Position numbers and translations under genes: made by a program. The notes beneath the pieces are model-generated. The model saw nothing but the letters and a program-made list of their open reading frames with translations, did not search any database and was not told where the DNA came from. This document shows, in pieces, positions 32,727-41,800 of a stretch of DNA of 64,000 nt. Source of the DNA: Methyloligella halotolerans (GTDB taxonomy: Bacteria; Pseudomonadota; Alphaproteobacteria; Rhizobiales; Methyloligellaceae); contig NZ_MASI01000003.1 in assembly GCF_001708935.1 (NCBI RefSeq), positions 285,501 through 349,500 on the forward strand, given 5' to 3'. How positions within the stretch are numbered: the first letter of the stretch is position 1; every line of letters starts with the position of its first letter.

Positions 32727-32908
32727 CCCGGGCCCTTCTGATCACCGATGGGGAAGAGGCGCTGCCCGTGCTGCTGCCGGGGGAGACGCTGCGGGACATC
32801 CGCGAAGAGGCGAGCTATCGCCGCGTGCCGCCGGAGCTGCTGATCGCGCAGATCCTGGCCGACGCCGCGCGGGAAGACCGGTTTCCGGACCGGGGGTGCG
32901 GGCGATGA
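32723..32908 (+). CDS. Small phage hypothetical protein
   Basis: A 61-residue acidic protein (LPVLLPGETLRDIREEASYR, RVPPELLIAQILADAAREDR). ATGA overlaps at both ends. Function unknown. Confidence 0.58.
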   Translation: MTRALLITDGEEALPVLLPGETLRDIREEASYRRVPPELLIAQILADAAREDRFPDRGCGR

Positions 32909-33201
32909 AGAGGCGGCTGATGCATCGGAAAGCAGGCCAGGCGGAAGCGGCGACGGTGAAAGAGCAGATCGCCGCCCTGGCCGACGCGATCGGCCTGGTG
33001 GAGACGGAGAGCTATATCCGCGGGCTGGAGGCGGCGCGGCGGCTTGTGACCAACTATCCCGATTTCGAGGAGGCCGCGCCCCACGCCAACCGCGCGACCG
33101 TGATCAATGTCTGCGATGCGCTGAACGGGCACCTGCGGACCATGGCGGCCCACGCCCGCGACGAGCTTGAGGCGGAGAAGAAGCGGGGAGGTGGGGTGTG
33201 A
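32905..33201 (+). CDS. Phage hypothetical protein
   Basis: A 98-residue helical protein (TVKEQIAALADAIGLVETES, YIRGLEAARRLVTNYPDFEE) with a basic tail. ATGA start overlap, GTGA end overlap. Function unknown. Confidence 0.62.
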   Translation: MKRRLMHRKAGQAEAATVKEQIAALADAIGLVETESYIRGLEAARRLVTNYPDFEEAAPHANRATVINVCDALNGHLRTMAAHARDELEAEKKRGGGV

Positions 33202-33506
33202 GCGTCTGTGAAGCGCCGATCAAGTCTGAGGCCGAAGAGGTGCTGGACGAGGCGGACCTGACGCCGCGCGAGCGGGAGCTGGCGGAGCTGCTGCTGGTGC
33301 GTTGGGGCACTTGGACGCGTGGCCGGGATCTGGCGGCCGCCTTCTATGTGGGCGTCGCTGTGACCATGGACGCTCCGGTCAACGCCATGGGCGTCAGAAT
33401 GCATGCGCTGCGGACGAAGCTCGCCGGCAGCGGGCTGGAGATCCGCAGCGACGGGCCAGGGCGGAGCAGCCGCGGCTACCGCATGGCCTGGGAGGGTGGC
33501 GAGTGA
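33198..33506 (+). CDS. Winged-helix DNA-binding phage protein
   Basis: A 102-residue protein resembling the DNA-binding domain of OmpR-type regulators: LTPRERELAELLLVRWGTWT, then RGRDLAAAFY, then VNAMGVRMHALRTKLAGSGL and GRSSRGYRMAW, the wing and its end. There is no receiver domain. GTG start. It may regulate the early-to-late switch; that is inference. Confidence 0.65.
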   Translation: MSVCEAPIKSEAEEVLDEADLTPRERELAELLLVRWGTWTRGRDLAAAFYVGVAVTMDAPVNAMGVRMHALRTKLAGSGLEIRSDGPGRSSRGYRMAWEGGE

Positions 33507-33757
33507 ACGGCGATCACGAACGCGAAGACCCCCGCAATGAGCCGGTCGAGGTCCCCTGCGAGGTGGCGGCGGAGCGCGGGCCGTCCATCGGCATCCGCGT
33601 GGCGGGGCGCAAGGACGGTCGCCTCGTCTTCCTGTCGCGCGAGCACGTCCTGGATCGGGGCAAGGGGTTCGTGACCATCCCGCGCTGGCTGGCCGAGGAC
33701 CGGGGGCTGACGGAGGCGGCGGCCCATTCGAGCAAGGATCAGGGGAGGCTTTTGTGA
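33503..33757 (+). CDS. Phage hypothetical protein
   Basis: An 84-residue polar protein starting at GTG 33503, in overlap with the previous stop. It contains SIGIRVAGRKDGRLVFLSRE then HVLDRGKGFVTIPRWLAEDR, likely strands. Last gene before the inserted regulator gene. Function unknown. Confidence 0.6.
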   Translation: MNGDHEREDPRNEPVEVPCEVAAERGPSIGIRVAGRKDGRLVFLSREHVLDRGKGFVTIPRWLAEDRGLTEAAAHSSKDQGRLL

Positions 33758-33907
33758 TGGCGGGGCTCACCGCATCAGCGATGACCTTCGAACGGCCACG
33801 AACTTGGGCACACATTATAGGGTGGCCCATGGTCAGCCGATTGCGGGCAGAGCAAAGCGCTGACCCTTGGCGCGCGTCGTCTCGTCGCCGAGCGAAGGAG
33901 TGCAGTC

Positions 33908-34327
33908 GTGTCTTCGAAAAAGCCGAATTCGATCGACGTCCATGTCGGCCGTGCCGTCCGCCTCCGTCGAATGGAGATTGGGCTGAGCCAAGAAGGGCTC
34001 GCCCGGGCCATGGGTCTTTCCTTTCAACAAATTCAGAAATACGAGAAGGGGACAACCCGGATCAGCTCAAGCCGGCTCTTGCAGTGTGCGTCGATCCTCG
34101 GTCTCAAAGTCGGAGACCTATTCGAAGATGTGCCCGAGTCCAAAGGCCGAACAGGTGCCCAACTCCCACCATCGGCGTTCGAAATCCGTCTTGTCGAGTT
34201 TGTGGCAAGCGAAGAAGGACAGACGCTCAATGGCGCTTTCACGCGCATAAAGGACCCCGCAGTTCGCCGGGGACTTATCGACCTATGCCGCGCGGCCTCG
34301 AGGCCAGCGCCGGACACCTCGTCCTAG
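33908..34327 (+). CDS. XRE-family transcriptional regulator (inserted regulator gene)
   Basis: A 139-residue regulator of a type common in alphaproteobacterial chromosomes: HVGRAVRLRRMEIGLSQEGL, ARAMGLSFQQIQKYEKGTTR, ISSSRLLQCASILGLKVGDL and a C-terminal helix bundle (FEIRLVEFVASEEGQTLNGA). It starts at GTG 33908. Unlike all its neighbours it does not overlap the genes on either side, its codon use is less GC-biased, and a 49-bp repeat downstream suggests insertion. It therefore looks like a later arrival in the operon. Confidence 0.8.
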   Translation: MSSKKPNSIDVHVGRAVRLRRMEIGLSQEGLARAMGLSFQQIQKYEKGTTRISSSRLLQCASILGLKVGDLFEDVPESKGRTGAQLPPSAFEIRLVEFVASEEGQTLNGAFTRIKDPAVRRGLIDLCRAASRPAPDTSS

Positions 34328-34454
34328 CCCTTCAGAACCCCATCGCAGACGCCGCCAAGCGCGCGCCCCGGGTGAGCGACCCGTGGGGGGTGGCGCTGAG
34401 CTGCGCCGTGCACCGCCAGAACATCGATCGCCTGAAGGCGGGACGGGAGGCGGC
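34328..34454 (+). pseudogene. Remnant of the 3' end of an ASCH-like gene
   Basis: In the frame of the following gene, this stretch encodes DPWGVALSCAVHRQNIDRLK and then AGREAA, matching the C-terminus of the complete gene downstream (NPWVVAITFTVHRQNIDRLK). Its last 49 bases (34406-34454) are identical to 35215-35263. It has no start or body of its own, so it is a duplicated 3' fragment. Confidence 0.65.
34406..34454 (+). repeat. 49-bp direct repeat, copy 1
   Basis: Identical to 35215-35263; begins CCGTGCACCGCCAGAACATC. The copies are 809 bases apart and bracket the complete ASCH-like gene. Confidence 0.9.
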
Positions 34455-35267
34455 ATGATGACCGATAAGCCGATGCTGTTTTCCGGCGCCATGGTGCGCG
34501 CCTTGCTGGAGGGTCGGAAGACGCAGACGCGGCGGCTTTTGAAGCCGCAGCCCCTGTTTCTTACTGGACGCAAGACCAGGGTTTATGCCGACGTGGATTG
34601 GCGGAAGTCGTGGCACGACGGATGCGATGATGACCTCCCCTACGCCCCCGGCGATCTGATCTGGGTGCGGGAAACCTTCTGGTCGAAGCACGACACCGAT
34701 AGCGACGGCTACTCGACGATCGACTGCGGCCCATGCCTCGACTGCGGTCCAGAGGGGAGCGAGATCGATTACGTCGCGACCCCGGAATGCTTCGGCCCGC
34801 CACGCGATCAACGGACCGGCATCTTCGAGCCGCACGAGGGCGATGCTGAACCCGGCAGTTGGTGGTTCGGCCCGCCTCCTGATTGGAATGGGGAGGTTGC
34901 CGACCACGAGGCCAGGGGCGTGTGGCAGTTCCTCCCTTGGGGCGAATACTTCACGAAACATCCCTCAATCCATATGCCGCGCTGGGCGTCCCGCCTCACC
35001 CTGAAGGTGACGGAGGTTCGGGTGCAGCGGCTGCAGCGCATCAGCGAGGCTGACGCGATTGCGGAGGGTTGCCCCGGCGTGCTGGGGCCGAACCCCGACT
35101 TTCCGGATGAGTGGGACCCGTCGCCTCAAGAGCAGTACCGCGACCTCTGGGACTCCCTCAACGCCAAGCGCGCGCCTTGGGAGAGCAACCCTTGGGTGGT
35201 CGCCATCACCTTCACCGTGCACCGCCAGAACATCGATCGCCTGAAGGCGGGACGGGAGGCGGCTTGA
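34455..35267 (+). CDS. ASCH-like phage protein
   Basis: A 270-residue protein of a widespread phage family. It starts MLFSGAMVRALLEGRKTQTR-like (KPMLFSGAMVRALLEGRKTQ, TRRLLKPQ), continues YAPGDLIWVRETFW and IHMPRWASRLTLKVTEVRVQ, RLQRISEADAIAEGC, and ends NPWVVAITFTVHRQNID. These blocks are those of ASCH/PUA-like RNA-binding folds. Function in phages unknown. Starts at ATG 34455 right after repeat copy 1; ends in TTGA overlap. Confidence 0.75.
   Translation: MMTDKPMLFSGAMVRALLEGRKTQTRRLLKPQPLFLTGRKTRVYADVDWRKSWHDGCDDDLPYAPGDLIWVRETFWSKHDTDSDGYSTIDCGPCLDCGPEGSEIDYVATPECFGPPRDQRTGIFEPHEGDAEPGSWWFGPPPDWNGEVADHEARGVWQFLPWGEYFTKHPSIHMPRWASRLTLKVTEVRVQRLQRISEADAIAEGCPGVLGPNPDFPDEWDPSPQEQYRDLWDSLNAKRAPWESNPWVVAITFTVHRQNIDRLKAGREAA
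35215..35263 (+). repeat. 49-bp direct repeat, copy 2
   Basis: Exact copy of 34406-34454, here in its proper place at the 3' end of the ASCH-like gene. Confidence 0.9.
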
Positions 35268-35464
35268 CGGACACAAGCCTCCTCTTCGGCTGCTGGAATG
35301 TCGACGTGACGACCGGCGAGCCTGCGGCGCCTGCCGTGCCGGTGGTGCGGCCCCAGCCGGGCCGCGGCGGCCGGGAACGCCTGGAGCGGGCGCTCTGGCG
35401 CACGCGCTCGACCAAGGCGCCTTACGGCGCGCTTCGTGAACGATATCGGGGTGAGCATGGCTGA
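35264..35464 (+). CDS. Small phage protein starting with TTG
   Basis: A 66-residue protein. TTG at 35264 overlaps the upstream stop as TTGA, the same coupling used elsewhere in the operon with ATG and GTG. It reads FGCWNVDVTTGEPAAPAVPV, then a basic C-terminus (RERLERALWRTRSTKAPYGA). The next gene's ATG overlaps its end. Function unknown. Confidence 0.5.
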   Translation: MTDTSLLFGCWNVDVTTGEPAAPAVPVVRPQPGRGGRERLERALWRTRSTKAPYGALRERYRGEHG

Positions 35465-36466
35465 GGCGGCGCGGGATCTCTATCGGCCGGCCTCTCCGGC
35501 GATGCGGGCTAGGCCGGCGGCGGCGCCGGCCGACGAAGGCGGCATCAACAAGGCGCAAGCCTATTACGCCGTCTGTACCCATCCGGGGCTGAGCGCGGCG
35601 GCGAAGGCTGTGGGGGCCGTGCTGATCGACCATCACAACCGGGCCACCGGGCAATGCGATCCCGGCATCGAGCGCATCATGAGCCGGACGGGGCTTTCGC
35701 GCCGCTCCGTCTTCCGCGCTTTGGCCGAGCTGGAGCGCTTCGGCCTGATCGTGCGGGCGCGGCACGGCGGCGTCTCGCACCGGAATGCCTATGGGGTGCA
35801 GTGGGGCGCGCTGACGGGCGATGCCGGGTGCCGGGATCAAGGGTGCCAGGATCGGCACCTTGAGGGTGCCAGATGTGGCACTCAGACGGTGCCAGGATTG
35901 GCACCCAAACCTCTTAAGGAACCTAGGAAGGAAACCTGGGGAGGCACGGTGTCACCTGTTGCACCGTCGCGAAGCCATTCGCCGCCGCCGGGGCGGGACG
36001 AGGCGCCCAGCCAGCAACCACCACGACAGCGGCACATGATGCTGCCGATCCCCGGCGGGAAGCGGGAGGCCGCGGAGCCGGTGGAGAGGCTACAGGCGGG
36101 CAGAGAGGAGCGGGCCATGAGGCCTCCCAGATATCGCCCCAAGCCGGGAGGCGGGTATCGCCCTTCGAGCGCCGAGGTGGCGAGGGAGGCGGCCTGCGAG
36201 CGCTGGGATGCGGCGCTGCGGGCGCATCTGAAGCCTGGCGATTATGCGCAAGCCGTGGGGCGGATCGAGCCGGTGATGGAGCGGATCGCCACCCGGGCGG
36301 AGATGCGGGAGCGGGGCGCGGGGCTGGGCGTGATGCTTGCGGCGCTGAGCCTGGAGGCTGGAAGCCGGGGCAGGGAGACGGCGCGGGACAGCAGGCGCCG
36401 CCGGAGAAGGGCGGGACGCAAGCGCCTGTTGGGCCGACACCGGCTGAGGCGGGGCGGGGATGCTGA
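35457..36466 (+). CDS. Phage replication-type winged-helix protein (probable C-terminal frameshift)
   Basis: Starts at ATG 35457 in overlap with the previous stop. Residues about 25 to 110 are a helix-turn-helix of phage replication initiators: INKAQAYYAVCTHPGLSAAA, VLIDHHNRATGQCDPGIERI, MSRTGLSRRSVFRALAELER and FGLIVRARHGGVSHRNAYGV. A long Pro/Arg-rich linker and a helical C-terminus (YAQAVGRIEPVMERIATRAE) follow. As written the frame runs into the next gene and ends at 36872, giving an Arg-rich stretch. If one G is restored near 36373 it ends with QQAPPEKGGTQAPVGPTPAE and a stop at 36464-36466, which reads much more like protein. Confidence 0.7.
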
Positions 36467-36509
36467 GATGCGAGGCGATGTGGAGACCGGGACGAAAGGA
36501 CGATGCGGG

Positions 36510-36872
36510 ATGGCACGAGCGGGACGAAAGCGGAAGGACGGGGCGCGGCGGCACCCCAATGGGACGGTGCCCCGGCGGGGCGAAGATCGGGGCGTGGCGA
36601 GCTACGGCCGGGCCAAGGAGCTGATCGGCGTGGTGACGTCGCCGCACCTGGCAACGCCCCTGGGGCGCAAGTGGTATCTCGGCGAGGTGACCACGGACGA
36701 GCGGGACGCCGGGCTGCGCTGGGCCGAGGTGACCGAGGAGTATCGGCGCCTCGTGCTGGATGCGCCGAAGGGGAGCGCCAAGACGGCGATGCTGGAAGTC
36801 CCCGTGGCGGGCGGCGGCGGGGCGTCCAGGTCCCATGCCAACGAGAACGAGCGGGCTGTGCGCCGGGCGTGA
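36510..36872 (+). CDS. Phage hypothetical protein
   Basis: A 120-residue protein starting MARAGRKRKDGARRHPNGTV. AAAGGA lies upstream of the ATG. It contains YGRAKELIGVVTSPHLATPL, GRKWYLGEVTTDERDAGLRW and AEVTEEYRRLVLDAPKG, a block seen in small phage proteins near the terminase. In the given sequence it is in frame with the preceding gene, but the start and composition mark it as separate. GTGA overlap with the next gene. Confidence 0.65.
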   Translation: MARAGRKRKDGARRHPNGTVPRRGEDRGVASYGRAKELIGVVTSPHLATPLGRKWYLGEVTTDERDAGLRWAEVTEEYRRLVLDAPKGSAKTAMLEVPVAGGGGASRSHANENERAVRRA

Positions 36873-37054
36873 AGCGCTATCGCACCCACCAGGATGCGGT
36901 GTTCGAGGCGGGCGGGCACAAGGCGGTGAAGGCGCTGGACCGGCTTTGCGTGGCCGAGGAGCCGCTGACCTTTGCCGAGTGGCTGGCGGCGCTGGAAGGC
37001 TTGCGCGCCCTGGTCGAGCTCATGCGCCGTGGACGGCGGCGCGGGGCCGCTTGA
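36869..37054 (+). CDS. Small phage hypothetical protein
   Basis: A 61-residue protein starting at GTG 36869 (MKRYRTHQDAVFEAGGHKAV, KALDRLCVAEEPLTFAEWLA). Last gene of the early operon. Function unknown. Confidence 0.6.
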   Translation: MKRYRTHQDAVFEAGGHKAVKALDRLCVAEEPLTFAEWLAALEGLRALVELMRRGRRRGAA

Positions 37055-37060
37055 CCGGCG

Positions 37061-37101
37061 CTATGGAATCACCATAGCACTGCATTAATGCAGGTTTGAC
37101 A
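37061..37101. promoter_or_regulatory. Candidate late-operon control region
   Basis: Just before the HNH/packaging genes are two palindromes, CTATGG-N5-CCATAG (37061-37077) and CTGCATTAATGCAG (37080-37093). They are followed by a consensus -35 hexamer TTGACA (37096-37101). No strong -10 is visible. This arrangement suggests an activator- or repressor-controlled promoter for the packaging and structural genes. Confidence 0.45.
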
Positions 37102-37145
37102 CTTGCGCCTCCGGGCGGCGGGTATCGGACCAAGCGAATCGAAGC

Positions 37146-37174
37146 AAGGCCCTCCCGGCAACGGCGAGGGCCTT
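37146..37174 (+). terminator. Hairpin before the HNH gene
   Basis: A 9-bp perfect stem (AAGGCCCTC/GAGGGCCTT) with an 11-base loop, followed by TCGCATTT rather than a clean T run. It may be a weak terminator of the early operon or a processing/antitermination site. Confidence 0.5.
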
Positions 37175-37194
37175 TCGCATTTCGGGGGTGGCCG

Positions 37195-37596
37195 ATGGGC
37201 AAGCTGTCGGGTCCGCCCCCGCTTCTCGGCGGCGCGCCGAAGCCGGTGGCCGCCCCTCCCGAACGCCATAGCGCGAGAGAGCGCGGCTACACCTCGAAGT
37301 GGGACCGGGCAAGCAAGCGCTTCCTTCGGGCCAATCCTCTCTGCCGCGGCTGCCAGGCGGTCGGGCGGGTGGAGCCTGCGACCCTCACCGATCACGTCAT
37401 CCCGCACACACGCGGCACCGATGCCTTCTGGGATCAGCGGTGGTGGCAGGCGAGCTGCAAGTGGCACCACGATGTGGTCAAGCAGCTGCTCGAACGCGAG
37501 TTCGATGCGGGGCGCATCGGGGCCGACGACCTGTGGCTCGACAGCGATCGGGCCGTCCATCTGACCCGCCGGGAGCGCGGGGAGGGGGGTAGGTGA
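37195..37596 (+). CDS. HNH endonuclease
   Basis: A 133-residue phage HNH nuclease. RGYTSKWDRASKRFLRANPL, CRGCQAVGRVEPATLTDHVI, PHTRGTDAFWDQRWWQASCK and WHHD show the CxxC/HNH arrangement with the central DH and final WHHD. HNH proteins next to the terminase of HK97-type phages are needed for cutting and packaging at cos sites; that role is likely here by position. Confidence 0.88.
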   Translation: MGKLSGPPPLLGGAPKPVAAPPERHSARERGYTSKWDRASKRFLRANPLCRGCQAVGRVEPATLTDHVIPHTRGTDAFWDQRWWQASCKWHHDVVKQLLEREFDAGRIGADDLWLDSDRAVHLTRRERGEGGR

Positions 37597-37656
37597 AAGT
37601 TCAGCACCCCTCGGCCTCCGGACCGGTGGTGCTGTCACGCAGAGGTTTTTTTTGAC

Positions 37657-38115
37657 ATGTTGGAAAATAGGGACCTGCTCGGCGACCCGATCCCTGAGAA
37701 CCATGGGAAGCGAGGGCGCCCCGCTCATATTCCGACTGAGGAAAACCGCAACAAAATCAGACTGTTGCTTGCGCTGGACTGGAAGGATCGCCAGATCGCC
37801 CAGGCCCTTCGCATCACCGCGACCACGATGCGGAAGCATTATTTTGTCGAGCTTCGCCAACGCGACGAGGCGCTGCCGGCGCTCAAGGCCTCCCGCCTGT
37901 TCGGGCTCTGGAAAGCAGCGATCGGCGGGAATGTGGGTGCGATGAAGGAGCTCGGCAAGATCATCGACGCTCACGACCTGAAGGCGCTTGCCGCCGATGT
38001 CCGCGAGCCCGCCAAGCCGAAGCGCAAGCTGGGCAAGAAGGAGCAACAGATCGAGGACGCCGGTTCGGTGACCGGCAAGTTCGCGCCGCCGCCCGCTCCG
38101 ATGCGCATGCAGTAG
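37657..38115 (+). CDS. Terminase small subunit-like protein
   Basis: A 152-residue protein directly before the large terminase. An HTH lies at 45 to 65 ([26 protein letters not shown]), then an oligomerisation helix ([28 protein letters not shown]), then a basic tail ([11 protein letters not shown]). This is the layout of small terminases, which recognise phage DNA ends. Assigned by position and fold pattern. Confidence 0.72.
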   Translation: MLENRDLLGDPIPENHGKRGRPAHIPTEENRNKIRLLLALDWKDRQIAQALRITATTMRKHYFVELRQRDEALPALKASRLFGLWKAAIGGNVGAMKELGKIIDAHDLKALAADVREPAKPKRKLGKKEQQIEDAGSVTGKFAPPPAPMRMQ

Positions 38116-38116
38116 G

Positions 38117-39849
38117 ATGGAGTGGTCGACCGCGTGCCCGGACTGGGAGGAGCGAATCGTCGGCGGCCGATCGCTAGTCCCGATCGAACCGCTGTTCCCA
38201 CGCGAAGCCGAAGCCGCGTTGGATGTCTTCAAGTCGCTGAAGATCGTCGATGCGCCCTTTGTGCGCGATCCGGAGACGGGAGACGCCAGGCCGCCCACCT
38301 TCGGCGAAGCCTGCGACGCTTCGTGTTCGATTTCGTGGCCGCGATCTTCGGCGCTTACGATAGCGACAACGCGCGGCGGCTGATCCGCGATTTCCTCCTG
38401 CTGATCAGCAAGAAGAATTCGAAGTCGACCCTCGCCGCCGGGATCATGATCACGGCGCTGATCCGCAATTGGCGACATCTTGCCGAGCTGCTGATCCTGG
38501 CGCCGACGCTGGAGGTCGCGAACAACTGCTTTAGCCCGGCAGCCGGCATGGTCCGCTACGACGAGGATCTGACCAAGCTTCTCCACGTTCAGGATCACAA
38601 GCGGACGATTGCGCACCGGACTACCGGAGCACTCCTGAAGGTCGTGGCGGCCGACAGCGATACGGTGTCGGGAAAGAAGGCAGCCTTCGTTCTGGTCGAC
38701 GAGCTCTGGCTTTTCGGCAAGCGCAACGGCGCCGCGGCGATGCTGGCGGAAGCGACCGGCGGTCTCGTGTCTCGGCCCGAAGGCTTCGTGATCTACCTCA
38801 CGACGCACAGCGATGAGCCGCCGGCGGGCGTCTGGAAGTCGAAGCTGGAATATTTCAGGGACGTGCGGGACGGACGGATCACGGATCCGAAAAGCCTCGG
38901 TGTCCTCTACGAATTCCCGGAAGCGATGATCGAGGCCGAGGACTATCTCGACCCGGCGAATTTCCGCATCACCAATCCGAACCTGGGCCGCTCGGTCAGC
39001 CAGGAATGGCTGGAAGACGAGCTGCGGAAGACGCTCACGGGTGACGGTGAAGAGGACAAGCAGACCTTCCTCGCGAAGCACCTCAACGTTCCGATCGGGA
39101 CGCGCCTTCGCCGCGACCGTTGGCGTGGCGCGGATTATTGGGCTGATGCCGCAGACGCCACGCTGACCCTCGAGGAAATCCTCGATCGCTCCGAGGTGGT
39201 GACGGTCGGCGTCGACGGGGGTGGGCTCGACGATCTCTATGGGCTCGGTGTGATTGGCCGCTGCGGCGAGACCCACGACTGGCTGTCGTGGAACAAGGCC
39301 TGGGTGCAGAGCGACGTGCTGGATCTGCGCAAGGATATCGCCGAACAGCTCAAGGACTTCAAAAAGAGCGGAGACCTGGTGCTCTGCGAAGAACCCACCC
39401 AGGACGTGGAAGAGATCTCCGCCATCATCGCGAAGATCCACGAAGCAGGCCTGCTGCCCGAGAAGTTCGGCGTGGGGCTCGACCCGTGCGCCATCTCCGC
39501 CCTGATCGAAGCTCTTGCGGCGCTCGGCATCGAGACCGAGGCCAATGGCGGTCCGGTCTGCGCGGTCTATCAGGGCTATCGCCTCTCCGGCGCCGTTTGG
39601 GGCATGGAACGCAAGCTTAAAGACGGCACCTTCCGGCATGCGGCGCAGCCCATGATGGACTGGGTGGTCGGCAACGCGAAGACAGAGCAGAAGGGCAACG
39701 CCGTCCTCGTGACGAAGCAGGTTGCTGGCAAGGCGAAGATCGATCCGCTGATCGCGCTCTTCAACGCCTACATGCTCATGAGCCGCGGGCCGGTAAGCGC
39801 GGGAGGCGGCATGAACGATTACTTCAAAAGCCTTGCAGGTGCCGCATGA
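38117..39849 (+). CDS. Terminase large subunit (frameshifted)
   Basis: HK97-type packaging motor and nuclease. The frame from ATG 38117 ([20 protein letters not shown]) runs to GEAC near 38322. There one G is missing (TGCGACGC for TGCGGACGC), and the second frame continues [20 protein letters not shown]. The ATPase has the Walker-A-like [11 protein letters not shown] and the Walker-[10 protein letters not shown]. The nuclease domain begins [20 protein letters not shown]. It ends in an ATGA overlap with the portal gene. As written the motor lacks its N-terminus, but the break is probably a sequence error. Confidence 0.9.
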
Positions 39850-41093
39850 ACCCGCTCAAGCGGTTCGCCACAAAAGCGGCGCAGACAGTGCTCCGGCAGC
39901 TGACCGTCCGCGAGCCTGATGGCTGGTACAGCAGTGCGATGAAAGGCGCAGCCGGCGAGGTCGTAACCGATCAGAGCGTGCTCGCCCTGTCCGCAGTTTG
40001 GGGTTGTGTCAACCTGATCTGTGGCACCACCGCCTCGCTGCCGGTGATGGTCTACCAGACCAAGGGAGACCGGCGGGAGGTGGCGCTACAGCATCCGCTC
40101 TACAAGCTGCTTCACGAGAGCCCGAATTACGACCAGACGGCGGTCGATTTCTGGGAGTTTATCAGCGCGTCCCTGGAACTTTGGGGCAATGCCTACGCCC
40201 GCGTGGTACGCCAGGGCAGTAAGGTGGTTGCCTTGGTGCCAGTGGCGCCCGCACTCATGTCGGTTCGCCGTCTCGCCAACGGGTCGATCGAATACAGCTG
40301 GACGAAGGACGGCCAGCGGTATGTCGAGATCGAAGCCGAAATGCTTCATATCCGCGGCTTCGGTGGCGATCCGCTTGGCGGCATGTCGACACTTCAATTC
40401 GGGCGAAACGTGTTCAGTCTGGCCCAGGCGGTAGATCGGGCGGCCGGCACGACCTTCCGCAACGGCCTGCGTCCCTCGGGCGTCCTGACCTTCGAAAAGT
40501 ACCTGACCCCGGAACAGCGAGAGGCTGCCGAAACCCACCTCACCGAGAAATTCCTCGGCGCCATGAACGCCGGGCGGCCGCTGATCCTGGAGGGAGGAAC
40601 CACCTGGAGCCAGCTCACGATCAGCCCGGAAGATGCCCAGATGCTGGAATCGCGTGGCTTCTCTGTCGAGGAAATCTGCCGGTTCTTCGGCGTGCCCCCT
40701 TTCATGATCGGGCACACTGAGAAGTCGACGAGCTGGGGCACGGGACTGGAGCAGCAGACGCTCGGCTTCCAGAAGTTCACGCTGCGCCGCCGCCTCAAGC
40801 GTATCGAGCAGGCGCTCGAAAAGCAGCTTCTCACCGCTCGCGACCGGGCCGATGGGATCTCCATCGAGTTCAATATCGAAGGGTTGCTGCGAGCGGACAG
40901 CGCAGGGCGCGCGAAGTTCTATCAGCAGATGACCGCGATCGGCGCGATGACGATCAACGAGGTGCGTGCACTTGAGAATCTGCCTCCCGTAGAGGGTGGC
41001 GACGTTCCTCGCATGCAAATGCAGAACGTGCCGATTGACGCCGATCCGTCGGACGAGACGCGGGCGCTTCCGCCGCCTGGGAGAGAGGGATAG
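39846..41093 (+). CDS. Portal protein, HK97 family
   Basis: A 415-residue portal protein that forms the dodecameric DNA channel at one capsid vertex. [20 protein letters not shown], then [20 protein letters not shown] and [20 protein letters not shown] are the family's N-terminal blocks. [20 protein letters not shown] and [20 protein letters not shown], then [20 protein letters not shown] mark the C-terminal half. ATGA overlap with the terminase. Confidence 0.93.
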   Translation: MNPLKRFATKAAQTVLRQLTVREPDGWYSSAMKGAAGEVVTDQSVLALSAVWGCVNLICGTTASLPVMVYQTKGDRREVALQHPLYKLLHESPNYDQTAVDFWEFISASLELWGNAYARVVRQGSKVVALVPVAPALMSVRRLANGSIEYSWTKDGQRYVEIEAEMLHIRGFGGDPLGGMSTLQFGRNVFSLAQAVDRAAGTTFRNGLRPSGVLTFEKYLTPEQREAAETHLTEKFLGAMNAGRPLILEGGTTWSQLTISPEDAQMLESRGFSVEEICRFFGVPPFMIGHTEKSTSWGTGLEQQTLGFQKFTLRRRLKRIEQALEKQLLTARDRADGISIEFNIEGLLRADSAGRAKFYQQMTAIGAMTINEVRALENLPPVEGGDVPRMQMQNVPIDADPSDETRALPPPGREG

Positions 41094-41098
41094 TCGCC

Positions 41099-41773
41099 AT
41101 GTTGAAGACCAAGGATTTCGCCCTGCAGGTCAAGGAAGTATCGGAGAAGGGCACCTTCACGGGATACGGCTCAATCTTCAACAACGTCGATTCCTATGGC
41201 GAGAAGGTGCTGCCGGGCGCGTTCACCGAGAGCCTGGCGAGGCACAAGAGCGAAGGCACGATGCCGCTCATGCTGTGGCAGCACAATGCCAGCGAGCCGA
41301 TCGGCGTATGGATGAACGTTTCCGAGGACGAGAACGGCCTGAAAGCGGAAGGCCGGTTCGTCATGGAGACGGTTCGCGGCAACGAGATCTACGCGCTGCT
41401 CAAGGCCGGCGCCGTGCGCGGTCTGTCTATCGGCTATCGTGAGTTGGAAGCCGAGCCGGACGGAAGCGTTCTCCTGCTCAAGAAGCTGGACCTTCTGGAG
41501 ATCAGCGTCGTCTCATTCCCGGCCAACCGCCGGGCGCGCATCGACTCCGTCAAGTCCGAACGCATGGACGAATTCGCCAAGCGGCTACGCGATGGCGATC
41601 CCATGCCGATCAAGGAATTCGAGGACATCCTGCGGGAGGCAGGGGTCCCGAAAAGCATGGCCGTGCAGATCGCCTCTGTCGGTTATGCCAAGGCCATTCG
41701 GAGCGAGTCCGAGGGCGAGAAGGCGAACCACCAGGCCGAAGAGTTTCTGAGCATCCTTCAGAAAGCCGGCTGA
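41099..41773 (+). CDS. Prohead protease, HK97 family (S78)
   Basis: A 224-residue maturation protease. GTFTGYGSIFNNVDSYGEKV, PLMLWQHNASEPIGVW with the catalytic His, AGAVRGLSIGYR with the catalytic Ser, and LLEISVVSFPANRRARI are all typical of S78. It cleaves the N-terminal delta domain of the capsid protein during head assembly. The C-terminal helical part may be the region that binds the capsid protein. It sits between portal and capsid as usual. Confidence 0.93.
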   Translation: MLKTKDFALQVKEVSEKGTFTGYGSIFNNVDSYGEKVLPGAFTESLARHKSEGTMPLMLWQHNASEPIGVWMNVSEDENGLKAEGRFVMETVRGNEIYALLKAGAVRGLSIGYRELEAEPDGSVLLLKKLDLLEISVVSFPANRRARIDSVKSERMDEFAKRLRDGDPMPIKEFEDILREAGVPKSMAVQIASVGYAKAIRSESEGEKANHQAEEFLSILQKAG

Positions 41774-41800
41774 ACTTTCTCAAGTCCAAAGGATATCGAC

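Noticed and set aside
33757..34458. A plus-strand frame overlapping the XRE regulator
   Set aside because: It is out of frame with the regulator and Arg/Pro-rich; only its last about 40 codons look real, and these are the duplicated 3' end of the ASCH-like gene.
37069..39639. An 856-codon frame opposite the HNH and terminase genes
   Set aside because: It runs against the packaging genes, whose motifs are unmistakable, and matches no protein pattern I know.
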